Positions 1 to 7,834 of a stretch of 64,000 nt of DNA are shown here, piece after piece. Positions within the stretch are counted from its first letter, which is position 1; the number at the start of each line of letters is the position of its first letter. The position numbers and the translations under genes are program-made. The stretch is from positions 4,836,001 to 4,900,000 of the forward strand of contig NZ_CP108487.1 of NCBI RefSeq assembly GCF_036226525.1, written 5' to 3'. The notes below the pieces were generated by a model. It had not been told where the DNA came from, searched no databases, and worked only from the letters and a program-made list of their open reading frames with translations. This DNA comes from Kribbella sp. NBC_01245. GTDB lineage: Bacteria; Actinomycetota; Actinomycetes; Propionibacteriales; Kribbellaceae.

Positions 1-124
1 GGCGCCGGCGGGGAGGATGGCGAGGGCGAGGATGGTGCGAGGTGAGCTGAGGAGATGGCTGCCAGGCCTGTTGGTGGCCAGCCTGGAGGAGGGAATCGCG
101 GTCTCAGGGTCCTCCAGCGAGCAG
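1..124 (-). pseudogene. Left-edge fragment resembling the membrane protein gene at 1787-2164
   Basis: Bases 1-38 match 1880-1917 with three mismatches. In that frame the minus strand reads TILALAILPAGA, against AILALAILPAGA inside the membrane protein gene further right. The codons before it (36-124) show no similarity to the start of that gene, and no good start codon precedes the match. I read this as the end of a paralogue or a truncated duplicate that continues left of the window. Nothing else is recognisable in these bases. Confidence 0.35.
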
Positions 125-898
125 TTAGTGATGGAGGTTGGGACCCCAGGTGGGGAGCCGGCCGGTGTCGAGGAGGTGCCGGGCAACGTCTCGCAGCTTG
201 GTGTTGGAGTCTTGGGAGTAGCGTTTCAGGATGTCGAAGGCGCGGCCTTCGTCGATGCTGAAGCGTTCCCTCAGGATGCCGACGGCTTGCCCTATGCACT
301 GGCCGGCGTACACGGCCTCGACGAGGGAATCGTGCTCCTTGGCCGCCGCGATCGCGACTGCGCCGTAGGTCGCCACGCGCGGTGCCTTGGCGTCCTCGGC
401 GTCAAAGCTGTGCGGGTGTTCACCGATGAGGGTCAAAGCGCCGAAGGTGGAGCCGGAAGCCGTGAGTGGAATGGCGAAGATCGAGCGACCGTGGGCTGTG
501 ACGTTGCTGGTCCACAGCGGCCAGCGGGTTTCACGGGCGGTGTCGGGGACCAGAACGCTCAAGCCGCTCGAGATCGCCGTCAGGCACGGTCCTTCGCCGC
601 AAGCCAGCTGAGCGAGCAGGGCAGCGTGCGAGGCGTCGTCGGTGGCAGCTCCTGCCGTGATCCTGGCGCGATGGCGCAGCGCGATGGTCGCGTGGTCACA
701 GGCCAGAAAGTCGACTGCGAAGGCTAGGAACCGATCCATTGTGTGCTGCAGGTCGGGTGCCTCGTGCAGCTCGACGACCAAATTCTCCAGCCGGTCTTCG
801 TCGAGGATCGGCGCCGGCCGCGAACCCGATTGTGCATTGCTGTTCAGCTGCGTCGGGTCTGGGGGCTGAGGGCCCCGGTCGGCTGCGGGTACGGGCAT
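125..898 (-). CDS. GAF and ANTAR domain regulator
   Basis: Cytoplasmic sensor and RNA-binding antiterminator of 257 aa. A GAF domain spans about residues 45-180 and an ANTAR domain about 197-250, the latter with GQAVGIL and the ILKRYSQDSNTKLRDVA core. ANTAR domains bind two-hexaloop RNA motifs and prevent termination; here the GAF domain presumably supplies the signal. The ATG at 898 was chosen because GGAGGAAG lies just ahead of it; a longer frame upstream lacks such a site. It is divergent from the TetR gene. A second GAF-ANTAR protein lies about 15 kb away on the same strand. The signal and the target RNAs are unknown. Confidence 0.85.
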   Translation of the reverse strand: MPVPAADRGPQPPDPTQLNSNAQSGSRPAPILDEDRLENLVVELHEAPDLQHTMDRFLAFAVDFLACDHATIALRHRARITAGAATDDASHAALLAQLACGEGPCLTAISSGLSVLVPDTARETRWPLWTSNVTAHGRSIFAIPLTASGSTFGALTLIGEHPHSFDAEDAKAPRVATYGAVAIAAAKEHDSLVEAVYAGQCIGQAVGILRERFSIDEGRAFDILKRYSQDSNTKLRDVARHLLDTGRLPTWGPNLHH

Positions 899-1092
899 TC
901 GCTTCCTCCGAGTCGGAACCGTGGGGGTTCCATTGCGCTCGATGCCCTGCTCGGCACACCGTTGTCGGCTTGGTGCGCCCGGGCCAGACGAGAGCCGGGA
1001 GGCTCCGACTGCCAACCACCTGAAGGCAGGTAGAAAGACAACTCTTTCTACATGGTATCCAGGCCGATGTCGAGGGCGTAGGGTTGCGTGGC
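899..1092. promoter_or_regulatory. Divergent intergenic region with TetR-type palindromic operator at 1031-1050
   Basis: The GAF-ANTAR and TetR genes diverge here. Positions 1031-1050 form a palindrome of two 8-bp arms, TAGAAAGA and TCTTTCTA, around CAAC. Size and symmetry fit a TetR dimer site. Its place about 45-60 bp before the tetR-type gene suggests autorepression, and it may also affect the leftward gene. The sequence is unusually AT-rich for this window. Confidence 0.6.
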
Positions 1093-1674
1093 ATGACGGT
1101 CAACGGGGCTGTGGAACGCAAGCAGGCACCCCGGCAACGCATCCTCGACACCGCCTACCAACTGATTGCGCGGCGAGGTGTCCGTGACGTCGGCGTCGAA
1201 GAGGTGATCGCCAGAGCAGGTATCGCCAAGGCGACGCTGTACCGGCACTTCCCGTCCAAGACCGATCTCGTCCTGGCGGTGCTCGAGCAGCGCGAGCAGC
1301 TCTGGACGCTCGGCCTGGTCGAGGCCGAGGCGCGGCGACGAGGCGCCACCCCCGAGGACCAGCTACTAGCCGTCTTCGATGTCTTCGACGAGTGGTTCCG
1401 CAGCGACGGATTCGACACCTGCACATTCGTGAACGTGCTGCTGGAGATGGGCGCCGACCACGTACTGGGCGAGGCCAGCATCCGCCACCTGCGGAACATC
1501 CGCACCGTGATCGCGGGGATGGCCCGCGAAGCCGGTCTGCGGGAGCCCGAGGAATTCGCCCGCTCTTGGCACATCCTCATGAAAGGCTCCATCGTCTCCG
1601 CCGCAGAAGGCGACACCGAAGCCGCGATGCGCGCACAAGCCATGGCGGCCAACCTGATCGACCAGTTCCGCTAA
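1093..1674 (+). CDS. TetR/AcrR family transcriptional regulator
   Basis: DNA-binding repressor of about 193 aa. The N-terminal helix-turn-helix is clear: an AYQLIARRGVRDV helix, then VIARAGIAKATLYRHFPSK at about residues 35-55. The rest is the variable ligand-binding half. ATG 1093 is taken as start; a TTG at 1084 sits at better spacing from GAGGG (1072-1076) and is a real alternative. A 20-bp palindrome lies just upstream and is the likely operator. No transporter or enzyme gene is adjacent in the same direction, so its regulon cannot be read from context. Confidence 0.85.
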   Translation: MTVNGAVERKQAPRQRILDTAYQLIARRGVRDVGVEEVIARAGIAKATLYRHFPSKTDLVLAVLEQREQLWTLGLVEAEARRRGATPEDQLLAVFDVFDEWFRSDGFDTCTFVNVLLEMGADHVLGEASIRHLRNIRTVIAGMAREAGLREPEEFARSWHILMKGSIVSAAEGDTEAAMRAQAMAANLIDQFR

Positions 1675-1786
1675 ACCCATAGCGCGACAAGCTTGGCGAC
1701 GTCCACAGCGCCGCTACCTCAGACCCCATGCCGGCCGCCATCTCCGAGAGCGGCAATTGGCGTGTGATCCGGCGTGGGCAGGCGGC

Positions 1787-2164
1787 TTAGTCGAGCTTGG
1801 GCCAGGCGGCTAGGAGGAGGGCTGTGCGGGCAACAGCGACCAGGGGTGGGATGGGGAGGGCGAAGCCCCACCAGTAGATGGCGCCGGCGGGGAGGATGGC
1901 TAGGGCAAGGATGGCGCCGGTGCGGTGGTTTCCCCAGAGCAGCCAGCCGGCGGCGGCTTCGACGAGGCAGACGGCTAGGAAGCCGGCGAGTAGGGGCACG
2001 GTTGACTTGATGCCGTGGTTCTCGAAGGGGCCTTGGCCGTACGCCGGGAAGCCGAACACGATCGGGAGGTCCTTGCCTGCCTGGACTCGCGCGATGGCCG
2101 GGATCGTGAAGACGCCGAACCCGATGGCGTTGAACCAGCACAACACCGCGGCGGTTCGGATCAT
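1787..2164 (-). CDS. Small four-helix membrane protein
   Basis: Hydrophobic 125-aa protein with about four membrane segments: AVLCWFNAIGFGVF near the N-terminus, VPLLAGFLAVCLVEAAAGW, AILALAILPAGAIYWWGF and the C-terminal VAVARTALLLAAW. Function not recognised; the topology is DoxX-like, but I cannot assign that family. ATG 2164 follows the hemerythrin stop by 2 nt, so the two are almost certainly cotranscribed and coupled. A 38-bp stretch of this gene is repeated with three changes at the left edge of the window. Confidence 0.7.
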   Translation of the reverse strand: MIRTAAVLCWFNAIGFGVFTIPAIARVQAGKDLPIVFGFPAYGQGPFENHGIKSTVPLLAGFLAVCLVEAAAGWLLWGNHRTGAILALAILPAGAIYWWGFALPIPPLVAVARTALLLAAWPKLD

Positions 2165-2166
2165 GG

Positions 2167-2823
2167 CTAATCGCCCCGAACGCCGCGCATGTAGCGGGCG
2201 TACTTGCGCCGCCCCACGACTCGCCACATCACCTTGATCGGCAGCGGGAGCTCACCCGTGAACCACTCGACCTCCTCAGGCGACGCGACGTCCTCCAAGG
2301 TGCCAGTGGCAACGAGCTTCTCGGGATTCGTGAACTTCTCGAACGTCTCCTGGCCAAACCGCTTCCACTCTTCGGCAGTGACGTAAGCCCGGATCAGCGG
2401 TACGACGTACCTCTCCTCGTCATCGAGATGCTCGACAAGGGCCGCGGTGAAATCGTCCAGCGCGACCGCCAACGCCTCGCCATCAAACGCCGTACGTCGC
2501 CAAGTCCCCAGCAGCGCACGCACTTGCGACGAGCGCTCGGCGACGACCTCGTGCTGCGCCTCCATCCGGGTGATGAGGTCGGCCTGCGGTGCGGCGCGTT
2601 CGAGCAGGCGCGGCCAGATGTTCGCGTCCTCGCCGGTGTGGTGGTTGTGCAGGCCGTTGAGCAGGAAGTCGAGATGTACGGCGATCGGCTCGGCGCGCGT
2701 GGTGTCGCCCGGCGGCGTCTGCCGAACCAGCTCGGCCATCATCGGGAAGCCGCGCCGGAAGGTCCGGTGGATCACGGCCATCTCCTCGGTACGCGCCGAG
2801 GTGGAAGGGATCTGGGTACGCAC
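2167..2823 (-). CDS. Hemerythrin HHE domain protein
   Basis: Cytoplasmic 218-aa protein with a hemerythrin-like four-helix bundle in the first ~150 residues. Candidate di-iron ligands include H in MAVIHRTFRRGF, HNHHTGED, the AQHEVV helix and HLDDEERYVVPL. Family members bind O2, NO or iron or act in redox stress. The GTG at 2823 is preceded by GGGGGAGA at good spacing. It heads a two-gene operon with the small membrane protein and diverges from a MarR gene across a long palindrome, so MarR probably controls it. The exact ligand and reaction are not visible. Confidence 0.85.
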   Translation of the reverse strand: MRTQIPSTSARTEEMAVIHRTFRRGFPMMAELVRQTPPGDTTRAEPIAVHLDFLLNGLHNHHTGEDANIWPRLLERAAPQADLITRMEAQHEVVAERSSQVRALLGTWRRTAFDGEALAVALDDFTAALVEHLDDEERYVVPLIRAYVTAEEWKRFGQETFEKFTNPEKLVATGTLEDVASPEEVEWFTGELPLPIKVMWRVVGRRKYARYMRGVRGD

Positions 2824-2850
2824 AACGTCTCCCCCGTTCGAGATGTACTA

Positions 2851-2877
2851 AGGTATTCCTGATAATCAGGTATACCT
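2851..2877. promoter_or_regulatory. 27-bp near-perfect palindrome, probable MarR operator
   Basis: Arms AGGTAT and ATACCT enclose CCTGAT and ATCAGG, symmetric around position 2864; only the bases flanking the inner arms break the pairing. It lies between the divergent hemerythrin and MarR genes and ends where the MarR ribosome binding site begins. This is the expected place for an autoregulated MarR site that also controls the divergent operon. Confidence 0.7.
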
Positions 2878-2888
2878 GAGGAGTGAGA

Positions 2889-3323
2889 GTGGAGCAAGAC
2901 CTTCCGGAGCAGGCGGGCAACACGATCGCGATGCTCGGTCGCGCGTACAGCCTGCTCGGGTTCCAGATCGTCGACGGAGTGGTGGGGGCGGGGTTCCCGC
3001 AGAAGCCGTCGCACTCGGCGGTGTTCGGCCAGATCAGCCGCGAGGGCAACCGCCTCTCCGAGCTGGCTCGCGGCGCGAACATGACGCCCCAGGCGATGGG
3101 GGAACTGGTCGACGAGCTGGAGGAGCTGGGGTACGTCGAACGTCGCCCGGATCCGACCGACCGCCGCGCGAAGCTCATCGTGCTCACCCCGCGAGGGCAC
3201 GAGTGCATCGCCGCCGGGATCGCGACGATCCAGGGCATCGAGGAACGGATCGACCAAGTCCTCGGCGCCAAAGGGCACGCGGAGCTCCGGCGTCTTCTCG
3301 GCAAACTGCTCACGACCGATTGA
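2889..3323 (+). CDS. MarR family transcriptional regulator
   Basis: Winged-helix regulator of 144 aa. It has the typical order: N-terminal dimer helix, LSELARGANMTPQAMGELVDEL recognition helix, and the wing GYVERRPDPTDRRAKLIVLTPRG. GTG 2889 is preferred because GAGGAG (2878-2883) then sits 5 nt upstream; the in-frame GTG at 2883 overlaps that site. The gene diverges from the hemerythrin pair, with a 27-bp palindrome between them. The likely role is a ligand- or redox-responsive repressor of itself and the hemerythrin operon. Confidence 0.85.
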   Translation: MEQDLPEQAGNTIAMLGRAYSLLGFQIVDGVVGAGFPQKPSHSAVFGQISREGNRLSELARGANMTPQAMGELVDELEELGYVERRPDPTDRRAKLIVLTPRGHECIAAGIATIQGIEERIDQVLGAKGHAELRRLLGKLLTTD

Positions 3324-3378
3324 CGAGCAGCAGCCGCTTGCACGTTAGGCGGGACGGCTCGGACAGTACGCTCGAGCG

Positions 3379-3750
3379 GTGAACCAGTTGCGGGCGTATT
3401 TCGACGGGTGGCGTCGCCACGACATACCGGCGGTCCTCGCCACTCTGGCGGACGACTGCGTCGTGATCGAGTCGTACGGGCCCGTCTATCGCGGCAAGGA
3501 GCGGGTCGAGCAGTGGATGCGCGCTTGGTTCGGCGCCGGTGGTTCGGTCGACGGGTGGGAGATCACGTCTGAGGGCGTGGCCGGCGACTTACTTGTCGTG
3601 GAATGGCACTTCGAGTGCACTTGGAAGGGCAGCCCTGGAGCGTTCGACGGCTCCACGGTGGCCCGGCTCGAGGGCGGGCGAATCGGCTATTTGAGGGAGT
3701 ACGCGACGACTGCGCCGCTGTACGACTGGACCGGCGCCTGGCGCGATTGA
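3379..3750 (+). CDS. SnoaL/NTF2-like domain protein
   Basis: Single-domain 123-aa protein of the NTF2-like superfamily. It has the usual pattern: an N-terminal helix with YFDGWRRHDIPAVLATLADDCVV, YRGKERVEQWMRAWF, then strands ending ARLEGGRIGYLREY. Members range from isomerases to ligand-binding folds, so no substrate is assigned. Start is GTG 3379. It follows the MarR gene by 55 bp on the same strand and may or may not be cotranscribed. Confidence 0.75.
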   Translation: MNQLRAYFDGWRRHDIPAVLATLADDCVVIESYGPVYRGKERVEQWMRAWFGAGGSVDGWEITSEGVAGDLLVVEWHFECTWKGSPGAFDGSTVARLEGGRIGYLREYATTAPLYDWTGAWRD

Positions 3751-4006
3751 AAACGCGTCCGACGAGTCGAGGTATGGCTCGGGCCCGGTTGGCACTAGTA
3801 TTGACGGTAGTAACCCCTGGCAACGCCGCACATTCAGCGACGGGCGGTGCCTCGTGGCAGGTGCCACGGTCATCGACTCATGGTCGGTTCCCCACGCTGG
3901 GCGGTCCCTTCGGACCTCGACAGCGTCGATCGCCGCAGAAGCGGGTGGGATCGAGTCGCGTCGCCGAGTGACGACTGAGGATCGGCGTCGGCCGGGGGAA
4001 CGTGCG

Positions 4007-6319
4007 ATGTCGCCATCGCGCCACGGGAAACCCACCCGTGGCAGTACAGAGGAGGGGTCTTTGGCCCGACAACGTCAGCGCCAGTCCGGCACCGAACGCC
4101 AGTCCGGCACTGAGCGCCGATCCGCGACCACCCGCGGATCCGGCAGCAAACGCGAGCCCGCCAAGCGCGAGCCTGCCAAACGCGAACCCGCCAAGCGCCA
4201 ATCGGCCAAGCGCGAGGATGGCGCGGCACCTCGCCGCCGCCGTCGCGTCCGCGATCTCGACACCGACGGCGTCATCCCGGTCCTTGCCCGCGCCGTACGG
4301 GAGGTGGAGACAGCCGTAGAGCGCGGCCGCATCCAGCCTTCGGTGCGCACCAAGTTCCAGGTCGTCGGCCTGCTGGTCCGCCAGGAGCGAGCCCGCGTGA
4401 AGACCGACGAGGCCGCCACCGAGACCTACCGCTCCGAGCAGCTGAGACGCCTCGACGGAATCGCGACGATTCTCGCGAAGACCGCCGCCCGCGACACCTC
4501 GCTGCTCGCGCTGCTGGCCGAGGACGCCGTCATGTCCGACGCGGCCGTCGCGCTCAAGCGCAACATGCTGGCCGCCGCCGGTCTCGAGGCGCCGCCCGAG
4601 GAGCCGGCCATCGCCGAGCCGAGCCCGACCGACGTCAAGCCCGAGCGCCGGGTCGTGCCGCAGGCAGTCGTTTCGCGCCAGCTCGCCAATCCCTTCCTCG
4701 CGCCCGACTTCTCGGCCGCGCCACCCCGCGAGCCTCTCGCGCGGCGCTTGGCCGGGTGGGAGCTGATCAACCCGCTGCTCAAGTCCTTCGAGTACGCCGG
4801 ACCTTCGGCGTGCAAGGCCCTTCCCGAGCCATCCTTCGTACGGGTGCCGGACGGCCTGGAGTTGATGCGGCACCAGGCGCAGCTGGTCGCGTCGGCCGCG
4901 GGCGGGCATCGGACCTTCCTGCTGGCCGATGAGCCGGGCCTCGGCAAGACGGCGCAGGCGTTGCTCGCCGCGCAGGCCGCCGACGCGTACCCGCTGCTCG
5001 TCGTCGTACCGAATGTCGTCAAGACCAGCTGGGCCCGCGAGGCCGGTCGCTGGACACCGCGGAAGACCGCCACGGTGATCCACGGCGACGGTGATGCGAT
5101 CGATGGGTTCGCGGACATCGTCGTGGTCAACTACGAGGTGCTCGACCGGCATGTCGGCTGGCTCGGCGACCTCGGTTTCCGCGGCATGGTCGTCGACGAG
5201 GCGCACTTCATCAAGAACAAGAAGTCCCAGCGCTCGCAGCATGTTCTGCAACTGTCCGAGCGGATCCGGGCCCGCACCGCGCGTCCGTTGCTGATGGCAC
5301 TGACCGGCACCCCGCTGATCAACGACATCGAGGACTTCAAGGCGATCTGGCAGTTCCTCGGCTGGATCGACGACACCAAGCCGGGCGCCGCACTGATGGA
5401 GTCGCTCGAGGACACCGGTCTGACCCCGGCCGATCCCGGCTTCTACGCGGCCGCTCGCGGTCGGGTGATCGACATGGGAGTCGTACGCCGCCGCAAGGTC
5501 GACGTGGCTGCCGATATCCCCGCCCGCCGGGTCGCCGATATGCCCGTCGAACTCGACGACGCCGCCGGCCGCTCGATCCGGGCGGCCGAGCGGGAGCTCG
5601 CGGACCGCCTCGTGGCGCGCTACGAGACCGCGCTCGAGACGCGTATGGCCGGCAGCGTCGTGGACGGCATCGACCACGAGCTGGTGCGTTTGGTCGCGGG
5701 TTGGGAGCGGACCGAGGCGAACAAGTCGAAGTCCGGCGACAACGTGTTCAACCTGGTGCGCCGGATCGGCAAGGCGAAGGCCGGCTTGGCCGCCGACTAT
5801 GCCGCGCAGCTCGCGCACAACGTCGGCAAGGTCGTCTTCTTCGCCAAGCACATCGAGGTGATGGACGTCGCCGAGCGGTTGTTCGAGGAGCGCGGTATCC
5901 GCTACTCCTCGATCCGGGGCGATCAAACCTCGAAGGCCCGGCAGAAGAACATCGACGCGTTCGTGAACGATCCCGACGTCTCCATCGCGGTCTGCTCGCT
6001 GATGGCCGCGGGCGTCGGCCTCAACCTGCAGGTGGCCTCCAACGTCGTGCTCGCCGAGCTCTCGTGGACGGATGCCGAGCAGACGCAGGCCATCGATCGC
6101 GTCCACCGCATCGGTCAGGACCAGCCGGTCACCGCGTGGCGGATCATCGCCGCGCAGACCATCGACACCAGGATCGTGGACCTCATCGACAGCAAGGCGG
6201 GTCTTGCCGCCGTAGCGCTCGACGGTTCCGACGACGAGGTGTCGTTGTCGGCCGACATCCAGCTCGAAGCGCTCGCCACCCTGCTGACCAACGCCCTCGA
6301 GGAGCGTGACGCCCGATAG
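4007..6319 (+). CDS. SNF2-family DEAD/DEAH-box helicase
   Basis: Large SF2 ATPase, 770 aa from ATG 4007 (GGGGGAA upstream). A TTG at 4061 behind AGGAGGGG is an equally good alternative start. Walker A-like DEPGLGKT is at residues 308-315, DEAH at 397-400, motif III LTGTP follows, and the helicase C-domain ends in the SNF2 motifs AGVGLNLQ and QAIDRVHRIGQ. The N-terminal ~75 residues are basic low-complexity repeats (SGTERQ, KREPA), a likely DNA-binding tail. No methylase, nuclease or DISARM-like partner is adjacent. DNA remodelling or fork repair is plausible; the target is unknown. Confidence 0.85.
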   Translation: MSPSRHGKPTRGSTEEGSLARQRQRQSGTERQSGTERRSATTRGSGSKREPAKREPAKREPAKRQSAKREDGAAPRRRRRVRDLDTDGVIPVLARAVREVETAVERGRIQPSVRTKFQVVGLLVRQERARVKTDEAATETYRSEQLRRLDGIATILAKTAARDTSLLALLAEDAVMSDAAVALKRNMLAAAGLEAPPEEPAIAEPSPTDVKPERRVVPQAVVSRQLANPFLAPDFSAAPPREPLARRLAGWELINPLLKSFEYAGPSACKALPEPSFVRVPDGLELMRHQAQLVASAAGGHRTFLLADEPGLGKTAQALLAAQAADAYPLLVVVPNVVKTSWAREAGRWTPRKTATVIHGDGDAIDGFADIVVVNYEVLDRHVGWLGDLGFRGMVVDEAHFIKNKKSQRSQHVLQLSERIRARTARPLLMALTGTPLINDIEDFKAIWQFLGWIDDTKPGAALMESLEDTGLTPADPGFYAAARGRVIDMGVVRRRKVDVAADIPARRVADMPVELDDAAGRSIRAAERELADRLVARYETALETRMAGSVVDGIDHELVRLVAGWERTEANKSKSGDNVFNLVRRIGKAKAGLAADYAAQLAHNVGKVVFFAKHIEVMDVAERLFEERGIRYSSIRGDQTSKARQKNIDAFVNDPDVSIAVCSLMAAGVGLNLQVASNVVLAELSWTDAEQTQAIDRVHRIGQDQPVTAWRIIAAQTIDTRIVDLIDSKAGLAAVALDGSDDEVSLSADIQLEALATLLTNALEERDAR
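4079..4210 (+). repeat. In-frame tandem repeats in the helicase N-terminus
   Basis: An 18-bp unit is repeated at 4079-4096 and 4097-4114. A 15-bp unit encoding KREPA-type pentapeptides is repeated four times at 4151-4210, the last copy more diverged. Both unit lengths are multiples of three, so expansion or contraction keeps the frame and changes only the charge and length of the tail. Confidence 0.8.
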
Positions 6320-6334
6320 TTCGTCTCGCGAACT
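6318..6334. promoter_or_regulatory. Inverted repeat before the second MarR gene
   Basis: AGTTCG and CGAACT arms flank a 5-nt spacer and overlap the helicase stop codon. The half-sites match those of the two palindromes at 6833-6869, suggesting the same MarR protein binds here. A -10-like TATCTT at 6344-6349 sits 6 nt before GTG 6356, compatible with a leaderless transcript. Confidence 0.5.
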
Positions 6335-6355
6335 TCTCCCTGTTATCTTGGCTGC

Positions 6356-6814
6356 GTGGGCAAAGGTGATGAGGGTCAGATCGGCGTTGTGGCCGCGCTG
6401 GTTCGGTCGGCGTTCTTGGTCAATGCCGTGTACGCCGAATCGGGGCGCGAGTTCGGCCTTACGCCGCAGCAGGGGCAATTGCTCTGCGTTTTGATGGCGC
6501 AGCCGTTCGGCATGGGCGAGCTGGGCGCGATGCTGGGACTCGCCAAATCGAGTATCACCGGGCTGGTCGATCGCACCGAGCGCAACGGTCTGGTGCGGCG
6601 CGAGTCCGATCCGTCGGACACGCGCGCGGTTCGGGTCGCGCTCACTCCGCGAGGACGCAAGCTGGCGGAGGAGTTCTACGCCGAAACCTGCCGCCGGGTT
6701 GACGAACTACCGGCCGGACTCACCGCCGCCGAGCGCGACGTACTCGCCGGATTGCTCGGCCGGGTCGTGGTGGACAACGAGGTCCCGGTCGTCTTCATGG
6801 AACTGGAGCACTGA
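6356..6814 (+). CDS. MarR family transcriptional regulator
   Basis: Winged-helix protein of 152 aa. The HTH is GELGAMLGLAKSSITGLVDRTERNGL and the wing RRESDPSDTRAVRVALTPRG. GTG 6356 lacks a ribosome binding site but lies 6 nt after a -10-like hexamer, so a leaderless message is likely. Two palindromes sharing the half-site seen upstream of this gene lie between it and the next gene, a luciferase-like oxidoreductase on the same strand. The natural reading is a repressor of itself and of that oxidoreductase. Confidence 0.85.
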   Translation: MGKGDEGQIGVVAALVRSAFLVNAVYAESGREFGLTPQQGQLLCVLMAQPFGMGELGAMLGLAKSSITGLVDRTERNGLVRRESDPSDTRAVRVALTPRGRKLAEEFYAETCRRVDELPAGLTAAERDVLAGLLGRVVVDNEVPVVFMELEH

Positions 6815-6832
6815 CAGCGCATTTAGGTTGCG

Positions 6833-6869
6833 GTTCGTAGTACGAACTATTATGGTTCGTACTACGAAC
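6833..6869. promoter_or_regulatory. Two tandem 15-bp palindromes flanking a -10 element
   Basis: 6833-6847 reads GTTCGTAGTACGAAC and 6855-6869 reads GTTCGTACTACGAAC; both are perfect around one central base. Their centres are 22 bp apart, two helical turns, so two dimers would sit on the same face. TATTAT at 6848-6853 lies between them as a possible -10 box. Binding would block the promoter of the oxidoreductase at 6893. Confidence 0.75.
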
Positions 6870-6892
6870 TCGATCACTGTGAGGTGCGCAAA

Positions 6893-7807
6893 ATGTCTGG
6901 ACAGGAAATTTCCTTCGGCTTCGGTGCGAATAGCGCCATCGGCCGGGTGCCGGAGCTGCTGCGCCTGGTCCAGCAGGCCGACGCCGAAGGACTGGATGTC
7001 TTCTCGGTATCGGATCACCCCTATCTCGGCACGAACCTGGACGCCTATGCCACGGTCGGATTTCTGCTGGGGCGTACGCAGCACATCTCTGGCCTGGTCA
7101 ACGTCACCAACCTGCCGACCCGGCCGGCCCCGATGCTGGCGCGCACGGTGACGTCGCTGTCGGCGCTCTCCGGCGGCCGCATCGTCCTCGGCATGGGCGC
7201 GGGCGGTCTGTGGGATCGCATCACCGACCTGGGCGTGCCGCGACTCTCGCCCGGCGAGGCCGTGGACGCCTTCGAGGAAGGGATCATCCTGGTCAAGCGG
7301 TTGTCCGGTGGCGGTCCGCCCGTCACCCACGAGGGGCGCCACTACCGGGTGAACCGGATCGACCCGGCGCCCGTGGCCGCGTCCCCCGTGTGGACCGGCT
7401 CGGTCGGCAAGAAGTCCCTGGCCGCCACCGGTCGCGTGGCCGACGGCTGGATCCCCGGCCACGCGGCCGATTGGCTCAGCGAGCGCTATCGGACCTCCCG
7501 GCCGATCATCGACGAAGCGGCGATCGCAGTCGGCCGCGATCCACGCGAGATCCGCACGGTCTTCAACCTCCCCGGCCGCATCACCGAGCGCCCGCTGGCC
7601 GCCACGCGTGACCACAACGGCCGATGGCTCGGCGGCTCGGTCGACCAGTGGATCGAAGAACTCACGGGCGCCGTACTGGAACACAACGCCGCCGGCTTCA
7701 CCCTCTTCGCGTCCGACCACGCCACTCCAGACGCCATCACCCTCAGCCGCTGGGCCACCGAGATCGCGCCCGCCGTACGCGAACTCACCGCAAAAGCGGC
7801 CGCCTGA
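6893..7807 (+). CDS. LLM-class F420-dependent oxidoreductase
   Basis: Luciferase-like TIM-barrel flavin/F420 enzyme of 304 aa. Visible family features are the N-terminal SFGFGANSAIGRVPELLRLVQQADAEGLD, the SDHPY loop, and LSGGRIVLGMGAGG in the middle. Such enzymes transfer hydride from F420H2 (or FMNH2) to varied substrates; the substrate here is unknown. ATG 6893 has GAGG 8 nt upstream. It is preceded by two palindromes and a MarR gene, so expression is probably induced by a compound sensed by MarR. Confidence 0.8.
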   Translation: MSGQEISFGFGANSAIGRVPELLRLVQQADAEGLDVFSVSDHPYLGTNLDAYATVGFLLGRTQHISGLVNVTNLPTRPAPMLARTVTSLSALSGGRIVLGMGAGGLWDRITDLGVPRLSPGEAVDAFEEGIILVKRLSGGGPPVTHEGRHYRVNRIDPAPVAASPVWTGSVGKKSLAATGRVADGWIPGHAADWLSERYRTSRPIIDEAAIAVGRDPREIRTVFNLPGRITERPLAATRDHNGRWLGGSVDQWIEELTGAVLEHNAAGFTLFASDHATPDAITLSRWATEIAPAVRELTAKAAA

Positions 7808-7834
7808 CCCGCGTCTGGCTGCCAGGATGCTGGG

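Noticed and set aside
4151-4210. CRISPR-like repeat array
   Set aside because: The 15-bp units are contiguous, in frame and without spacers; they encode a protein repeat.
3878-6478. Long open frame on the minus strand opposite the helicase
   Set aside because: High GC keeps antisense frames open; it has repetitive Gly/Arg/Leu composition and no domain, while the sense strand encodes a full SNF2 protein.
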